Shown: positions 19,110 to 29,084, numbered from the stretch's first letter. The stretch: DNA of 64,000 nt from Pseudomonas spelaei (GCF_009724245.1 NZ_WNNK01000007.1:1-64000), one strand, 5' to 3'. A program made the numbers and translations. Notes: generated from the letters alone by a model not told the origin.

Positions 19110-19463
19110 GGGAACCTTCCACATGTAGGGGCAGAAAAAAGGGGCTACATTATGCCGCCCGACCGCCCTCGGAGCAATGCACGCCCCGCAACAAAACCTC
19201 TTGCAAAAAAATATCGCCACGCTGGAGCCCAGTAAATACGCGGCCTTCAGCCCACCCCTTACAGGAGCACTCGGGTAAAGTGTCCGTAACCCTCCGAAAC
19301 ATATGCCGTTTTCTGCACTACATAATGAGTCAAAAGAGACCTTTGTTTGTCTTAGCCACTACATTTCCCTCAATACGTATTAGGCACAGTCAGCAACTGA
19401 CAGGCGGCACCCTGGGCCGTTACAATTACCGACTTTGTCGCAACGCTTGGAGCTCAACCTTCC
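19110..19463. promoter_or_regulatory. Divergent promoter region between the GAPDH gene and mfd
   Basis: 354 bases without a gene. On the minus strand a sigma-70-like promoter can be drawn for the GAPDH gene: TTGCTC (19172-19177), a 17-base spacer, CATAAT (19149-19154). On the plus strand, AT-rich sequence around 19340-19385 (TTTGTCTTAG... TACGTATTAGG) may hold the mfd promoter. No other structure was seen. Confidence 0.45.
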
Positions 19464-22400
19464 GTGCCCGTTCTGCGTCTACCGCTACTCCCTGCCGAGG
19501 CAGGTAAACAGCATTGGGGCAATCTGCCCGGTGCCGCCCTGAGCCTGGCCATTGCCGAGGCTGCCAGCGCAGCCAAGCGCTTTACCTTGCTCCTGACCGC
19601 CGACAGCCAAAGCGCCGAGCGACTGGAGCAGGAGCTGAGCTTCTTCGCCCCCGATTTGCCAGTGCTGCATTTCCCGGACTGGGAAACCCTGCCCTACGAT
19701 CTGTTTTCGCCGCACCAGGACATCATCTCCCAGCGAATCGCCAGCCTTTATCGCTTGCCGGAACTGGCCCACGGTGTGCTGGTGGTGCCAATCACCACGG
19801 CACTGCACCGCCTGGCGCCGACCAAATTCCTGCTGGGCAGCAGCCTGGTGCTGGATATCGGCCAGAAGCTCGATGTGGAACAGATGCGCACCCGGCTTGA
19901 GGCCAGCGGTTATCGTTGCGTCGATACGGTGTACGAACACGGTGAGTTCGCGGTACGCGGTGCCTTGATCGACCTGTTCCCGATGGGCAGCAAACTGCCC
20001 TATCGAATCGACCTGTTCGATGACGAAATCGAAACCCTGCGCACCTTCGACCCGGAAAACCAGCGCTCCATCGACAAGGTCGAGTCGGTCAAGCTGCTGC
20101 CGGCCCGGGAATTCCCGCTGCAAAAAGACGCCGTCACGCGCTTCAAGGCACGCTTTCGCGAACGCTTTGATGTGGACTTCCGCCGCTGTCCGATCTTTCA
20201 GGACTTGAGCAGCGGGATTACTCCCGCCGGTATCGAGTACTACCTGCCGCTGTTCTTCGACGAGACCTCGACGCTCTTCGATTACCTGCCCCAGGACACC
20301 CAGGTGTTCTCGTTGCCAGGCATCGAACAGGCAGCAGAAAATTTCTGGAATGACGTGCGCAACCGGTATGAAGAGCGCCGCGTCGATCCATCCCGTCCTT
20401 TATTACCGCCCGCCGAGCTGTTCCTGCCGGTGGAAGACTGCTTCGCCCGCCTGAAAAACTGGCCACGGGTGGTTGCCAGCCAACAGGACGTGGAAACCGG
20501 CGTTGGCCGTGAGCGCTTCCCGGCTCAAGCCTTGCCCAATCTCGCGATTGAAGCCAAAGCCAGCCAACCGCTCGAAGCGCTGTCGAACTTCCTCGGTGAC
20601 TTCCCCGGCCGCGTGCTGTTTACCGCCGAATCCGCCGGGCGTCGCGAAGTACTGCTGGAATTGCTGGAACGCCTGAAGCTGCGACCCAAAACGGTCGACA
20701 GCTGGCCGGACTTTGTCGCCAGCAAACATCGCCTGGCAATCACCATTGCGCCGCTGGATGAAGGCCTGCTGCTGGATGATCCGGCCCTGGCGCTGATTGC
20801 CGAGAGCCCGCTGTTCGGCCAGCGCGTGATGCAGCGTCGTCGTCGCGAAAAACGCGCCGACGCCAACAACGATGCCGTGATCAAGAACCTCACCGAGCTG
20901 CGCGAAGGCGCGCCGGTGGTGCACATCGACCACGGCGTCGGTCGCTACCTGGGCCTGCAGACCCTGGAAATCGACAATCAGGTCGCCGAATTCCTCACCA
21001 TGGAGTACGCCGAGGGCGCCAAGCTGTATGTGCCCGTGGCCAACCTGCACCTGATCGCCCGCTACACCGGCAGCGACGACGCCCTGGCACCGTTGCACCG
21101 CCTGGGTTCCGAGACCTGGCAGAAAGCCAAGCGCAAAGCCGCCGAACAAGTGCGCGATGTGGCCGCTGAATTACTGGACATCTATGCCCGCCGCGCCGCC
21201 CGCGAGGGTTATGCGTTCGCCGACCCGAAAGCCGACTACGCCACCTTTAGCGCCGGCTTCGCTTTCGAGGAAACCCCGGACCAGCAAACCACCATCGACG
21301 CTGTGCGCGCTGACATGCTCGCGCCCAAACCGATGGATCGCCTGGTCTGCGGCGACGTGGGTTTCGGCAAGACCGAAGTGGCCATGCGTGCAGCCTTTAT
21401 TGCGGTACACGGCGGGCGTCAAGTGGCGATCCTGGTACCGACCACCCTGCTCGCCCAGCAGCACTACAACAGTTTCCGCGACCGCTTTGCCGATTGGCCG
21501 GTCAGCGTGGAAGTGATGAGCCGCTTCAAGTCCGCCAAGGAAGTGAATGCGGCCATCGCTGATCTGGCAGAAGGCAAGATCGATATTGTCATCGGCACTC
21601 ACAAGCTGCTGTCGGACGATGTGAAGATCAAAAACCTCGGGCTGGTGATCATCGACGAAGAGCATCGCTTCGGTGTCCGTCAGAAGGAACAGCTCAAGGC
21701 CCTGCGCAGTGAAGTCGACATCCTGACCCTCACCGCCACGCCAATCCCACGCACGCTGAACATGGCGGTGTCGGGCATGCGCGACCTGTCGATCATCGCC
21801 ACGCCGCCGGCACGCCGGCTGTCGGTGCGCACGTTCGTCATGGAACAGAACAAAAGCACGGTCAAGGAAGCGCTGCTGCGTGAGTTGCTGCGTGGCGGCC
21901 AGGTTTATTACCTGCACAACGATGTGAAAACCATCGAGAAGTGCGCCGCCGACCTCGCTGAACTGGTACCGGAAGCGCGAATCGCCATCGGCCACGGGCA
22001 AATGCGCGAGCGCGAACTCGAGCAGGTGATGAGCGACTTTTACCACAAGCGCTTTAACGTACTGATCGCCTCGACCATCATCGAGACCGGCATCGACGTG
22101 CCGAGCGCCAACACCATCATCATCGAGCGCGCCGACAAGTTCGGCCTGGCGCAGTTGCACCAGTTGCGCGGCCGGGTCGGGCGCAGTCACCACCAGGCAT
22201 ATGCCTATTTGCTGACGCCACCGCGCCAGCAGATTACTTCCGACGCCGAGAAGCGCCTGGAAGCGATCGCCAATACCCAGGACCTCGGGGCCGGTTTTGT
22301 ACTGGCCACCAACGACCTGGAAATCCGTGGCGCCGGCGAACTGTTGGGCGACGGCCAGAGCGGACAGATCCAGGCGGTGGGGTTCACCCTCTATATGGAA

Positions 22401-22913
22401 ATGCTCGAGCGCGCGGTGAAATCCATCCGCAAGGGCGAGCAGCCGAACCTCGATCAACCGCTGGGTGGTGGCCCGGAAATCAACCTGCGCCTGCCTGCGT
22501 TGATTCCCGAAGACTACTTGCCGGATGTGCATGCGCGACTGATTCTGTACAAACGCATCGCCTCGGCCACCGACGAAGAGGGTCTCAAGGACCTGCAAGT
22601 GGAAATGATCGACCGCTTCGGCCTGCTGCCCGAGCCGACCAAGAACCTGGTGCGCCTGACCCTGCTCAAATTGCAGGCCGAGCAGCTGGGGATCAAGAAG
22701 GTCGACGCCGGGCCGCAAGGTGGGCGTATCGAGTTCGAAGCACAGACGCCGGTGGATCCATTGGTGTTGATCAAACTGATTCAGGGCCAGCCCAATCGCT
22801 ACAAGTTCGAAGGGGCTACGCTGTTCAAGTTCATGGTGCCGATGGAACGTGCCGAAGAACGCTTTAATACATTGGAGGCGCTGTTTGAGCGCCTCATCCC
22901 GAAATCTGCTTGA
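19464..22913 (+). CDS. mfd: Transcription-repair coupling factor Mfd
   Basis: 1149 residues, full length. The N-terminal UvrB-like module binds UvrA. The RNA polymerase-interacting domain begins near PVVHIDHGVGRYLGL. The RecG-like translocase has Walker A GDVGFGKTEVAMRA, DEEH box IIDEEHRFGVRQK and TATPIPRTLNMA. The C-terminal domain ends the protein. Mfd releases polymerase stalled at lesions and recruits UvrABC. The start is GTG at 19464, giving the usual PVLRLPLLP N-terminus. Confidence 0.97.
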   Translation: MPVLRLPLLPAEAGKQHWGNLPGAALSLAIAEAASAAKRFTLLLTADSQSAERLEQELSFFAPDLPVLHFPDWETLPYDLFSPHQDIISQRIASLYRLPELAHGVLVVPITTALHRLAPTKFLLGSSLVLDIGQKLDVEQMRTRLEASGYRCVDTVYEHGEFAVRGALIDLFPMGSKLPYRIDLFDDEIETLRTFDPENQRSIDKVESVKLLPAREFPLQKDAVTRFKARFRERFDVDFRRCPIFQDLSSGITPAGIEYYLPLFFDETSTLFDYLPQDTQVFSLPGIEQAAENFWNDVRNRYEERRVDPSRPLLPPAELFLPVEDCFARLKNWPRVVASQQDVETGVGRERFPAQALPNLAIEAKASQPLEALSNFLGDFPGRVLFTAESAGRREVLLELLERLKLRPKTVDSWPDFVASKHRLAITIAPLDEGLLLDDPALALIAESPLFGQRVMQRRRREKRADANNDAVIKNLTELREGAPVVHIDHGVGRYLGLQTLEIDNQVAEFLTMEYAEGAKLYVPVANLHLIARYTGSDDALAPLHRLGSETWQKAKRKAAEQVRDVAAELLDIYARRAAREGYAFADPKADYATFSAGFAFEETPDQQTTIDAVRADMLAPKPMDRLVCGDVGFGKTEVAMRAAFIAVHGGRQVAILVPTTLLAQQHYNSFRDRFADWPVSVEVMSRFKSAKEVNAAIADLAEGKIDIVIGTHKLLSDDVKIKNLGLVIIDEEHRFGVRQKEQLKALRSEVDILTLTATPIPRTLNMAVSGMRDLSIIATPPARRLSVRTFVMEQNKSTVKEALLRELLRGGQVYYLHNDVKTIEKCAADLAELVPEARIAIGHGQMRERELEQVMSDFYHKRFNVLIASTIIETGIDVPSANTIIIERADKFGLAQLHQLRGRVGRSHHQAYAYLLTPPRQQITSDAEKRLEAIANTQDLGAGFVLATNDLEIRGAGELLGDGQSGQIQAVGFTLYMEMLERAVKSIRKGEQPNLDQPLGGGPEINLRLPALIPEDYLPDVHARLILYKRIASATDEEGLKDLQVEMIDRFGLLPEPTKNLVRLTLLKLQAEQLGIKKVDAGPQGGRIEFEAQTPVDPLVLIKLIQGQPNRYKFEGATLFKFMVPMERAEERFNTLEALFERLIPKSA

Positions 22914-22924
22914 AGGACGCCCCA

Positions 22925-23494
22925 ATGCGCCTGTTCCGCATTTTGAGCCTGTTATTGGTGGTCATTGCGCCTTCGGCATTTGCCGACAGCCCGTACCTGG
23001 TGGAGATGATTCTGGTCCGCCAAAATGCGGAGCCCGTGATCAATAGCCGCGCAGCTCCGGAAAACTGGGACGCGGGCGCACCACGCCTTGGCGCTGACAA
23101 AATGAGCCCGCCGCGCCTGGGAAATATTGTCGAGAAGCTGCAAGCCAGCAGCGACTACACCGTATTACTGCACAAGTCCTGGGAACAAAGCCTCGGCGAG
23201 CAACCCGTCAAACTAGCCATCAGCGACGGCCCGGAACAGTTCGGCCAGTTCCCCATCGAAGGCACCCTGAAACTGCAACTGGGGCGCTTTACCGATATCG
23301 ACGCAGACTTCTGGGTCAACCAGTTCGACAGCAACGGCAGCGTCATCGCCAGCGAACACCTCAGCCAGCAAGACGTGCGCACCAAGAACAACCAGCTCAA
23401 CTACCTGGACGGCGGCCATCTCGCCCTGTTGATCAAGATCACGTCGCTGACCGCCAAGCCGCCCAGCGCTCCACCGCCTGACGTTCAGGACTGA
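22925..23494 (+). CDS. csiV: CsiV family periplasmic protein
   Basis: 189 residues. A Sec signal peptide (RILSLLLVVIAPSAFA) precedes a domain beginning DSPYLVEMILVRQNAEP. It matches the CsiV family (PF10972), described as peptidoglycan-associated. Further landmarks are YTVLLHKSWEQSL and KTNNQLNYLDGG-like LNYLDGGHLALLIKI. The ATG at 22925 has GAAGGAC upstream; the gene follows mfd by 11 bases and precedes the SNF2 helicase by 9, so the three are probably one transcript. Biochemical function is uncertain. Confidence 0.85.
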   Translation: MRLFRILSLLLVVIAPSAFADSPYLVEMILVRQNAEPVINSRAAPENWDAGAPRLGADKMSPPRLGNIVEKLQASSDYTVLLHKSWEQSLGEQPVKLAISDGPEQFGQFPIEGTLKLQLGRFTDIDADFWVNQFDSNGSVIASEHLSQQDVRTKNNQLNYLDGGHLALLIKITSLTAKPPSAPPPDVQD

Positions 23495-23503
23495 TCCAGC
23501 ACC

Positions 23504-26197
23504 ATGCCCCTGACGTCGTCGTTGACCAAACCCCTGGCCCCTTCGTGGGCCAATCGCTTTAAAGAGCAAAGCCTTGAGCGCGGCCGGCGCTACGCCCTGG
23601 AAAACCGCGTGCGGATCGTCGAGTCCGGTGACAGCACGATCATTGCCAGTTGCGAGGGCTCGGGCGGCAACGTCTACCGACAGACCATCGAGTTACGCGA
23701 GTCAGCCAAAGGCACTTTGATCCTGGTGGACAGCCGCTGCACTTGCCCCGTGCACACCAACTGCAAACACATCGCCGCGGTGCTGCTCAAGGTTCAGGAA
23801 ACCCTGGCCTACCCGGCCGCCGCCAAGGACGCCGAACTGCTGGAAAAACTCCAGGCAGTGCTGGACAACCGTGTAGTGCTGCCCCAAGTAGTGCTGGACG
23901 ACGTACAGCCGGTGCCGCGCCTGTGGTTGGCAAGTATCGAGTTCAGCGCGTTCGAACCGCGCAACGGCAAGATGCAGCGTTATATCCAGCACCGGGCGGC
24001 GCTGTCGTTCAATTATCAGGACAACTACGTCAGCGGCCAGAAGAATGCCGACATCATCGTCCGCCAGGAAACCCAGAGCCTGCGGATCAAACGCCATCCC
24101 GAGGTGGAGCAACAGTTTCGCGAACAGCTGCGCGTGCTTGGATTCAAGATCGCCACCCGCCAGAGCAAAGCGTTGCCGGAAAGTGCCGGCGAACTGTTTG
24201 AGATGGTCAATGACAGCGCCTGGCTGAACTTCACCTTGAATGCTTCTCCGGGGTTACGCGCCCAAGGCTGGGAATTGCAGATTGATGAGGATTTTGGCTT
24301 CGACCTGACGGCCGTGGACGACTGGTACGCCACCGTCGATGAAGTACCGGAGCGGGACTGGTTCGATCTGGAGCTGGGGATCATCGTCAACGGCGAGCGG
24401 CTGAGCCTGTTGCCGATCCTGTTGAACCTGATGCGCTCCCACACCGAGATCCTCAACCCGGAAAAACTGGCGCGCCGCCGCGATGACGAACTGATCCTGG
24501 TGAACATCCCGGCCATGCCCAACGGCGGCCACGGGCCGCTGCAAGTCGCCCTGCCCTACGGCCGGCTGAAACCGGTGCTGGCCACGCTTGGCGAGTTCTA
24601 CCTGCAAGAGCCTGGCACCACCACGTTGCGCCTGAGCAAGGCCGATGCGATCCGCCTCAACCCACTGGAAGACTTGCCACTGCAGTGGGAAGGCGGCGAG
24701 CAGATCCGTAACTTCGCCCAGCGACTGCGGGACATCAAGGATTTCACCGTCACGGCACCCGAAGGCCTGAATGCAACCTTGCGCCCCTACCAGCTGGAAG
24801 GCTTGAGCTGGATGCAATCGCTGCGGCAACTGGAAGTCGGCGGAATTCTTGCGGACGACATGGGCCTGGGTAAAACCCTGCAAACCCTGGCGCATATTCT
24901 CAGCGAAAAAATCGCCGGACGCCTGGATCGCCCGTGCATGGTGGTGATGCCCACCAGCTTGATCCCCAACTGGCTCGACGAGGCCGCGCACTTTACGCCA
25001 CAGCTCAAAGTGCTGGCGCTGTATGGCGCCGGGCGCAAAAAGCATTTTGCGCAACTGCAGGACTACGACCTTCTGCTTACCACCTATGCCTTGCTGCCCA
25101 AGGACATTGAAGCACTGGCCGCCTTGCCCCTGCACGTACTGATCCTCGACGAAGCCCAGTACATCAAGAACCCCACCAGCAAAGCCGCTCAGGCCGCTCG
25201 CGAGCTGAACGCCCGCCAGCGCCTGTGCCTTTCAGGTACACCGCTGGAAAATCACTTGGGCGAGCTCTGGTCGCTGTTTCATTTCCTGTTGCCGGGATGG
25301 CTGGGGGACGTGAAAAGTTTTAATCGTGATTACCGCGTGCCCATCGAAAAGCGCGCCAGTGAAGTGCGATTGCAGCACCTTAACGGTCGGATCAAGCCCT
25401 TCCTGCTGCGCCGAACCAAGGAGCAGGTGGCGACGGAGTTACCGCCCAAGACCGAGATCATCCACTGGGTCGACCTCAACGAGGCCCAGCGCGACGTGTA
25501 TGAAACCATGCGCCTGGCCATGGACAAGAAAGTCCGCGACGAGATCACCCGCAAGGGCGTGGCCCGCAGCCAGATCATCATCCTCGAAGCACTGCTCAAG
25601 TTGCGTCAGGTGTGCTGTGACTTGCGCCTGGTCAATGACGCGACCTTGCCCGCACGAGGCAGCAGCTCGGGCAAGCTCGACAGTCTGATGGAGATGCTTG
25701 AGGAGTTGTTTGCCGAAGGACGCAGGATTCTGCTGTTCTCTCAGTTCACTTCAATGCTCAGCCTGATCGAGGCTGAACTGAAGAAGCGCAACGTTGCCTA
25801 CGCGCTGTTGACTGGCCAGACCCGGGATCGGCGCACGCCGGTGAAAGACTTCCAGAGCGGCAAGCTGCAGATATTCCTGATCAGCCTCAAGGCCGGTGGC
25901 GTCGGGCTCAACCTGACGGAAGCCGACACGGTGATCCATTACGATCCATGGTGGAACCCGGCCACAGAGAATCAGGCCACCGACCGCGCGTACAGGATCG
26001 GTCAAGAGAAACCGGTGTTCGTCTACAAGATGATCGCCCGGGGCACGGTAGAGGAGAAAATCCAGCATTTACAGAAGGAAAAATCCGATCTGGCTGCGGG
26101 CGTGCTGGATGGCCGGACGACCGGGGATTGGAAGTTGGGCAACGAGGATATCGAAGCGCTGTTTGCGCCGCTGCCACACAAGCAAGAGAAGCGCTGA
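23504..26197 (+). CDS. SNF2-family helicase with SWIM zinc finger
   Basis: 897 residues. A SWIM zinc finger lies near residue 80 (CTCPVHTNCKH, CxCx-n-CxH). Residues ~430-880 form a SNF2 motor: GILADDMGLGKTLQTLAH (motif I), LILDEAQYIKN (motif II), LSGTPLENHLGELWSLF (motif III), and the C-lobe with SQFTSMLSLI, GGVGLNLTEADTVIHYDPWWNP and DRAYRIGQ. The middle (~130-420) is not recognised. Such proteins remodel protein-DNA complexes; the bacterial substrate is unknown. Confidence 0.92.
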   Translation: MPLTSSLTKPLAPSWANRFKEQSLERGRRYALENRVRIVESGDSTIIASCEGSGGNVYRQTIELRESAKGTLILVDSRCTCPVHTNCKHIAAVLLKVQETLAYPAAAKDAELLEKLQAVLDNRVVLPQVVLDDVQPVPRLWLASIEFSAFEPRNGKMQRYIQHRAALSFNYQDNYVSGQKNADIIVRQETQSLRIKRHPEVEQQFREQLRVLGFKIATRQSKALPESAGELFEMVNDSAWLNFTLNASPGLRAQGWELQIDEDFGFDLTAVDDWYATVDEVPERDWFDLELGIIVNGERLSLLPILLNLMRSHTEILNPEKLARRRDDELILVNIPAMPNGGHGPLQVALPYGRLKPVLATLGEFYLQEPGTTTLRLSKADAIRLNPLEDLPLQWEGGEQIRNFAQRLRDIKDFTVTAPEGLNATLRPYQLEGLSWMQSLRQLEVGGILADDMGLGKTLQTLAHILSEKIAGRLDRPCMVVMPTSLIPNWLDEAAHFTPQLKVLALYGAGRKKHFAQLQDYDLLLTTYALLPKDIEALAALPLHVLILDEAQYIKNPTSKAAQAARELNARQRLCLSGTPLENHLGELWSLFHFLLPGWLGDVKSFNRDYRVPIEKRASEVRLQHLNGRIKPFLLRRTKEQVATELPPKTEIIHWVDLNEAQRDVYETMRLAMDKKVRDEITRKGVARSQIIILEALLKLRQVCCDLRLVNDATLPARGSSSGKLDSLMEMLEELFAEGRRILLFSQFTSMLSLIEAELKKRNVAYALLTGQTRDRRTPVKDFQSGKLQIFLISLKAGGVGLNLTEADTVIHYDPWWNPATENQATDRAYRIGQEKPVFVYKMIARGTVEEKIQHLQKEKSDLAAGVLDGRTTGDWKLGNEDIEALFAPLPHKQEKR

Positions 26198-26210
26198 CTG
26201 TCAGATTGCT

Positions 26211-26293
26211 TTCGCGGGCAAGCCCGCCCCCACATTCGACCGCATTTCTTCAGGCTATACGGGGTCAAGTGTGGGAGCGGGCTTGCTCGCGAA
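26211..26293. repeat. Inverted REP pair (second type, CGCGGGCAAGCCCG)
   Basis: TTCGCGGGCAAGCCCGCCCC and its inverted partner GAGCGGGCTTGCTCGCGAA, about 35 bases apart, between the helicase gene and nagZ. The core differs from the GCAGGCAAGCCAGC class. Confidence 0.85.
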
Positions 26294-26309
26294 GGGCGCA
26301 CCGCAGCTG

Positions 26310-27320
26310 TCAGTCGATTAATTGAGCATCCCGAAGCGCCCCGATCGCCACCAACCAACGCGGATCCTGCTTGTAGTCCGTCGACGCAATCGCCTGCCCG
26401 CGCATCCGCGCAATACGCGTCGATGGCGTGACCTTCATGCGCTGGGCGGCGCTCAGGGCCAGCTCAGCGGCGGCTCGGTCATTGCACACCAGCCCCATGT
26501 CGCAACCGGCAGTCAGCGCAGCTTCGATACGGCTGGCAGCGTCGCCAACCACATGAGCGCCCGCCATAGACAGGTCATCGCTGAAAATCACGCCGTCAAA
26601 TTGTAATTCTCCCCGCAGAATGTCCTGCAACCAACGACGGGAGAAACCGGCCGGCTGCGAATCAACCTGTGGGTAAATGACATGGGCCGGCATGACCGCC
26701 GCCAGCTGTTTGCTCAGTCGCGCAAACGGCACCAGATCGTTGGCGCGAATCTGTTCCAGGCTGCGCTCGTCATTGGGAATGGCGACGTGGGAATCGGCCT
26801 CAGCCCAACCGTGGCCAGGGAAGTGCTTGCCGGTGGCGGCCATACCGGCGCTGTGCATGCCGCGGATAAAAGCACCGGCCAGCACGGCGGCACGCTCAGG
26901 GTCGCCTTCGAATGAACGGCTGCCCACGACGGCGCTGCGCTGGTAATCCAGGTCCAGTACCGGGGCAAAACTCAGGTCCAGGCCGACTGCCAATACTTCA
27001 GTGGCCATGATCCAGCCACATTGCTCAGCCAGGTACTCAGCGTTGGAATTGTCCGCCAAGGCACGCATCGCCGGCAGCCGCACAAACCCTTGGCGCAGAC
27101 GTTGGACACGGCCACCCTCCTGGTCAACCGCCAGCAGCAGGTCAGGACGCACGGCGCGGATGGCCGCGCTCAGCTCACGCACCTGGCGCGGATGCTCGAT
27201 ATTGCGCGCAAAAATGATCAGGCCGCCCACCTCGGGCTGACGCAACAAGTGGCGATCTTCAGCCGTCAGCCAGGTACCGGCGACATCCACCATCAAAGAG
27301 CCTTGCAGGGCCGCAGTCAT
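26310..27320 (-). CDS. nagZ: Beta-N-acetylhexosaminidase NagZ
   Basis: 336 residues. GH3 family, cytoplasmic single-domain form. Landmarks: LLLAVDQEGGRVQRL, the catalytic loop GKHFPGHGWAEADSH (His as general acid/base) and the nucleophile Asp in GVIFSDDLSMAGA. NagZ removes GlcNAc from recycled GlcNAc-anhydromuropeptides, producing the AmpR-active signal in AmpC-inducing pseudomonads. It follows psrA on the same strand with a ~175-base gap. Confidence 0.96.
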   Translation of the reverse strand: MTAALQGSLMVDVAGTWLTAEDRHLLRQPEVGGLIIFARNIEHPRQVRELSAAIRAVRPDLLLAVDQEGGRVQRLRQGFVRLPAMRALADNSNAEYLAEQCGWIMATEVLAVGLDLSFAPVLDLDYQRSAVVGSRSFEGDPERAAVLAGAFIRGMHSAGMAATGKHFPGHGWAEADSHVAIPNDERSLEQIRANDLVPFARLSKQLAAVMPAHVIYPQVDSQPAGFSRRWLQDILRGELQFDGVIFSDDLSMAGAHVVGDAASRIEAALTAGCDMGLVCNDRAAAELALSAAQRMKVTPSTRIARMRGQAIASTDYKQDPRWLVAIGALRDAQLID

Positions 27321-27494
27321 AAACCTTCCTTAATCCTTAAATAGCGCACAACCCGAAGCCCTCGCGGGGTCGCATCGCCGGATCAAACCTGGCAATGGAC
27401 GCTCAGCGTGAGCAACGGGTTGTGGATAAACATCTGAAATCGGCATGGGCGGCTAGCTTAGCGGATGCCAGCGGCCACGCCCACCCGGGAACGG

Positions 27495-28202
27495 TCAAAC
27501 CTTGGCGGCAGCCGGTATGGACTTGCTGCGCGGACGCAATTGGGCGGCAGCCATGGTCTGGTCGGTGACGCCAGTCTCGGCCCGCATGCCAGCGGCCAGG
27601 AACGGCACCATCAGGCGCATCACCTGCTCAATGGAGGTATTGACGCCAAAATCGGTCTCGGCGATCGCTCGCAAGGCCTTGATTCCGGACATACTGAACG
27701 CCGCAGCGCCGAGCATGAAGTGAACGCGCCAGAATAATTCGATAGGCGGGATACGCGGCGCAGCTTCATTGACCAGCAGCATATAGCGGCGGAACACCTT
27801 GCCGTACATGTCTTCCAGGTAACGGCGCAGGTGCCCCTGGCTCTGGCTGAATGCCAGGCCCAACAGACGCATGAAGATTGACAGGTCGTTGCCACTGCGC
27901 GGCTGGACCACCAACGCTTGTTCAACCAGGATTTCCAGCAGGTCTTCCAGGCTCGGCTTGTTCTCAGGCTTGGCCTGGCGGCGCTCCAGTTCACGATCGA
28001 GGCTGATGCAAAACGGCCCCAGGAAACGTGAGAAGACTGCCTGGATCAGGGCCTTTTTCGAGCCGAAATGATAGTTCACTGCCGCCAGGTTGACCCCGGC
28101 CTTGCTGGTGATCAGCCGCAATGAAGTTTCAGCAAATCCTTTTTCCGCGAACAACTGCTCGGCAGCATCGAGAATGCGTTCAACGGTTTCCGACTGGGCC
28201 AT
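27495..28202 (-). CDS. psrA: TetR-family regulator PsrA
   Basis: 235 residues. An N-terminal TetR helix-turn-helix (ERILDAAEQLFAEKGFAETS, then ITSKAGVNLAAVNYHFGSK) is followed by an effector-binding domain. PsrA represses itself, responds to long-chain fatty acids, and in pseudomonads influences rpoS and fadBA. The ATG at 28202 gives MAQSETVERIL. The assignment is strengthened by a perfect PsrA-type palindrome at 28231-28244 and by the lexA-sulA neighbours seen in P. aeruginosa. Confidence 0.94.
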   Translation of the reverse strand: MAQSETVERILDAAEQLFAEKGFAETSLRLITSKAGVNLAAVNYHFGSKKALIQAVFSRFLGPFCISLDRELERRQAKPENKPSLEDLLEILVEQALVVQPRSGNDLSIFMRLLGLAFSQSQGHLRRYLEDMYGKVFRRYMLLVNEAAPRIPPIELFWRVHFMLGAAAFSMSGIKALRAIAETDFGVNTSIEQVMRLMVPFLAAGMRAETGVTDQTMAAAQLRPRSKSIPAAAKV

Positions 28203-28230
28203 GGCTACTCCGCCTGACAAACACTTGTTT

Positions 28231-28244
28231 GAAACATACGTTTC
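28231..28244. promoter_or_regulatory. PsrA operator
   Basis: GAAACATACGTTTC is a perfect palindrome of the form GAAAC-N4-GTTTC, the known PsrA recognition sequence. It lies 29 bases upstream of the psrA start, as expected for autorepression. Confidence 0.85.
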
Positions 28245-28403
28245 ACTTTGTGTCTTGTCAAGCCTGCAGGTCCGTTTTCCGGCTGGGCAGTCATCTCTTC
28301 CATGGCTATTTAATCACATCCTCCACAGTCTGTAGGCAGCGCTATCTCAGTCATGTAGGACAGGTGACGGATGACCGTCCAGCGGAGTGAGTAAAAACGG
28401 TGA

Positions 28404-28431
28404 TTGCCAAGCGCAGTCCACTGTATATAAT
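28404..28431 (+). promoter_or_regulatory. lexA promoter
   Basis: TTGCCA (28404-28409), a 16-base spacer and TATAAT (28426-28431) form a strong sigma-70 promoter. The -10 is overlapped by the first LexA box. Confidence 0.8.
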
Positions 28432-28436
28432 CCCAG
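28421..28436. promoter_or_regulatory. LexA (SOS) box 1
   Basis: CTGTATATAATCCCAG matches CTGT-N8-ACAG with one mismatch and covers the -10 element. Confidence 0.85.
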
Positions 28437-28439
28437 TCA

Positions 28440-28455
28440 CTGTATAAAAAGACAG
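28440..28455. promoter_or_regulatory. LexA (SOS) box 2
   Basis: CTGTATAAAAAGACAG matches CTGT-N8-ACAG perfectly and covers the likely transcription start, 10 bases before the lexA ATG. Confidence 0.92.
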
Positions 28456-28465
28456 AGCGATCAAC

Positions 28466-29074
28466 ATGCTAAAACTGACGCCACGCCAAGCTGAGATTCT
28501 CGCTTTTATCAAGCGCTGCCTCGATGACAACGGCTACCCACCGACTCGGGCGGAAATTGCGCTGGAACTGGGGTTCAAGTCGCCCAACGCTGCCGAGGAA
28601 CACCTCAAGGCCCTCGCCCGCAAAGGCGCGATCGAGATGACCCCAGGCGCTTCACGGGGCATTCGTATCCCCGGTTTCGAAGCCAAGGCCGACGAGTCGA
28701 CCCTGCCGATCATCGGCCGTGTCGCTGCCGGTGCGCCAATCCTGGCGCAACAGCACGTCGAGGAATCCTGCAACATCAACCCGACCTTCTTCCATCCCCG
28801 CGCCGACTACCTACTGCGGGTCCATGGCATGAGCATGAAGGACGTCGGCATTTTCGATGGCGACCTGCTGGCTGTCCATACCACGCGTGAAGCCCGCAAC
28901 GGCCAGATCGTCGTTGCCCGCATCGGCGACGAAGTGACGGTCAAACGCTTCAAACGCGAAGGCAGCAAGGTCTGGCTCCTGGCCGAGAACCCTGAGTTCG
29001 CGCCCATTGAAGTCAACCTGAAGGATCAGGATCTGGTGATTGAAGGCTTGAGCGTCGGCGTTATTCGCCGCTAA
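28466..29074 (+). CDS. lexA: SOS repressor LexA
   Basis: 202 residues. An N-terminal winged helix ([20 protein letters not shown]) is joined to a self-cleavage S24 domain: scissile Ala88-Gly89 in RVAAGAP, catalytic Ser123 in HGMSMKDVG and Lys160 in DEVTVKRF. RecA filaments trigger its autocleavage during SOS. It is autoregulated through the two boxes upstream and co-transcribed with sulA, 10 bases downstream. Confidence 0.98.
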   Translation: MLKLTPRQAEILAFIKRCLDDNGYPPTRAEIALELGFKSPNAAEEHLKALARKGAIEMTPGASRGIRIPGFEAKADESTLPIIGRVAAGAPILAQQHVEESCNINPTFFHPRADYLLRVHGMSMKDVGIFDGDLLAVHTTREARNGQIVVARIGDEVTVKRFKREGSKVWLLAENPEFAPIEVNLKDQDLVIEGLSVGVIRR

Positions 29075-29084
29075 CGGAGGCATC

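Noticed and set aside
21171..22925. 584-codon open frame antisense to mfd
   Set aside because: Shadow of the mfd motor domain; no family resemblance.
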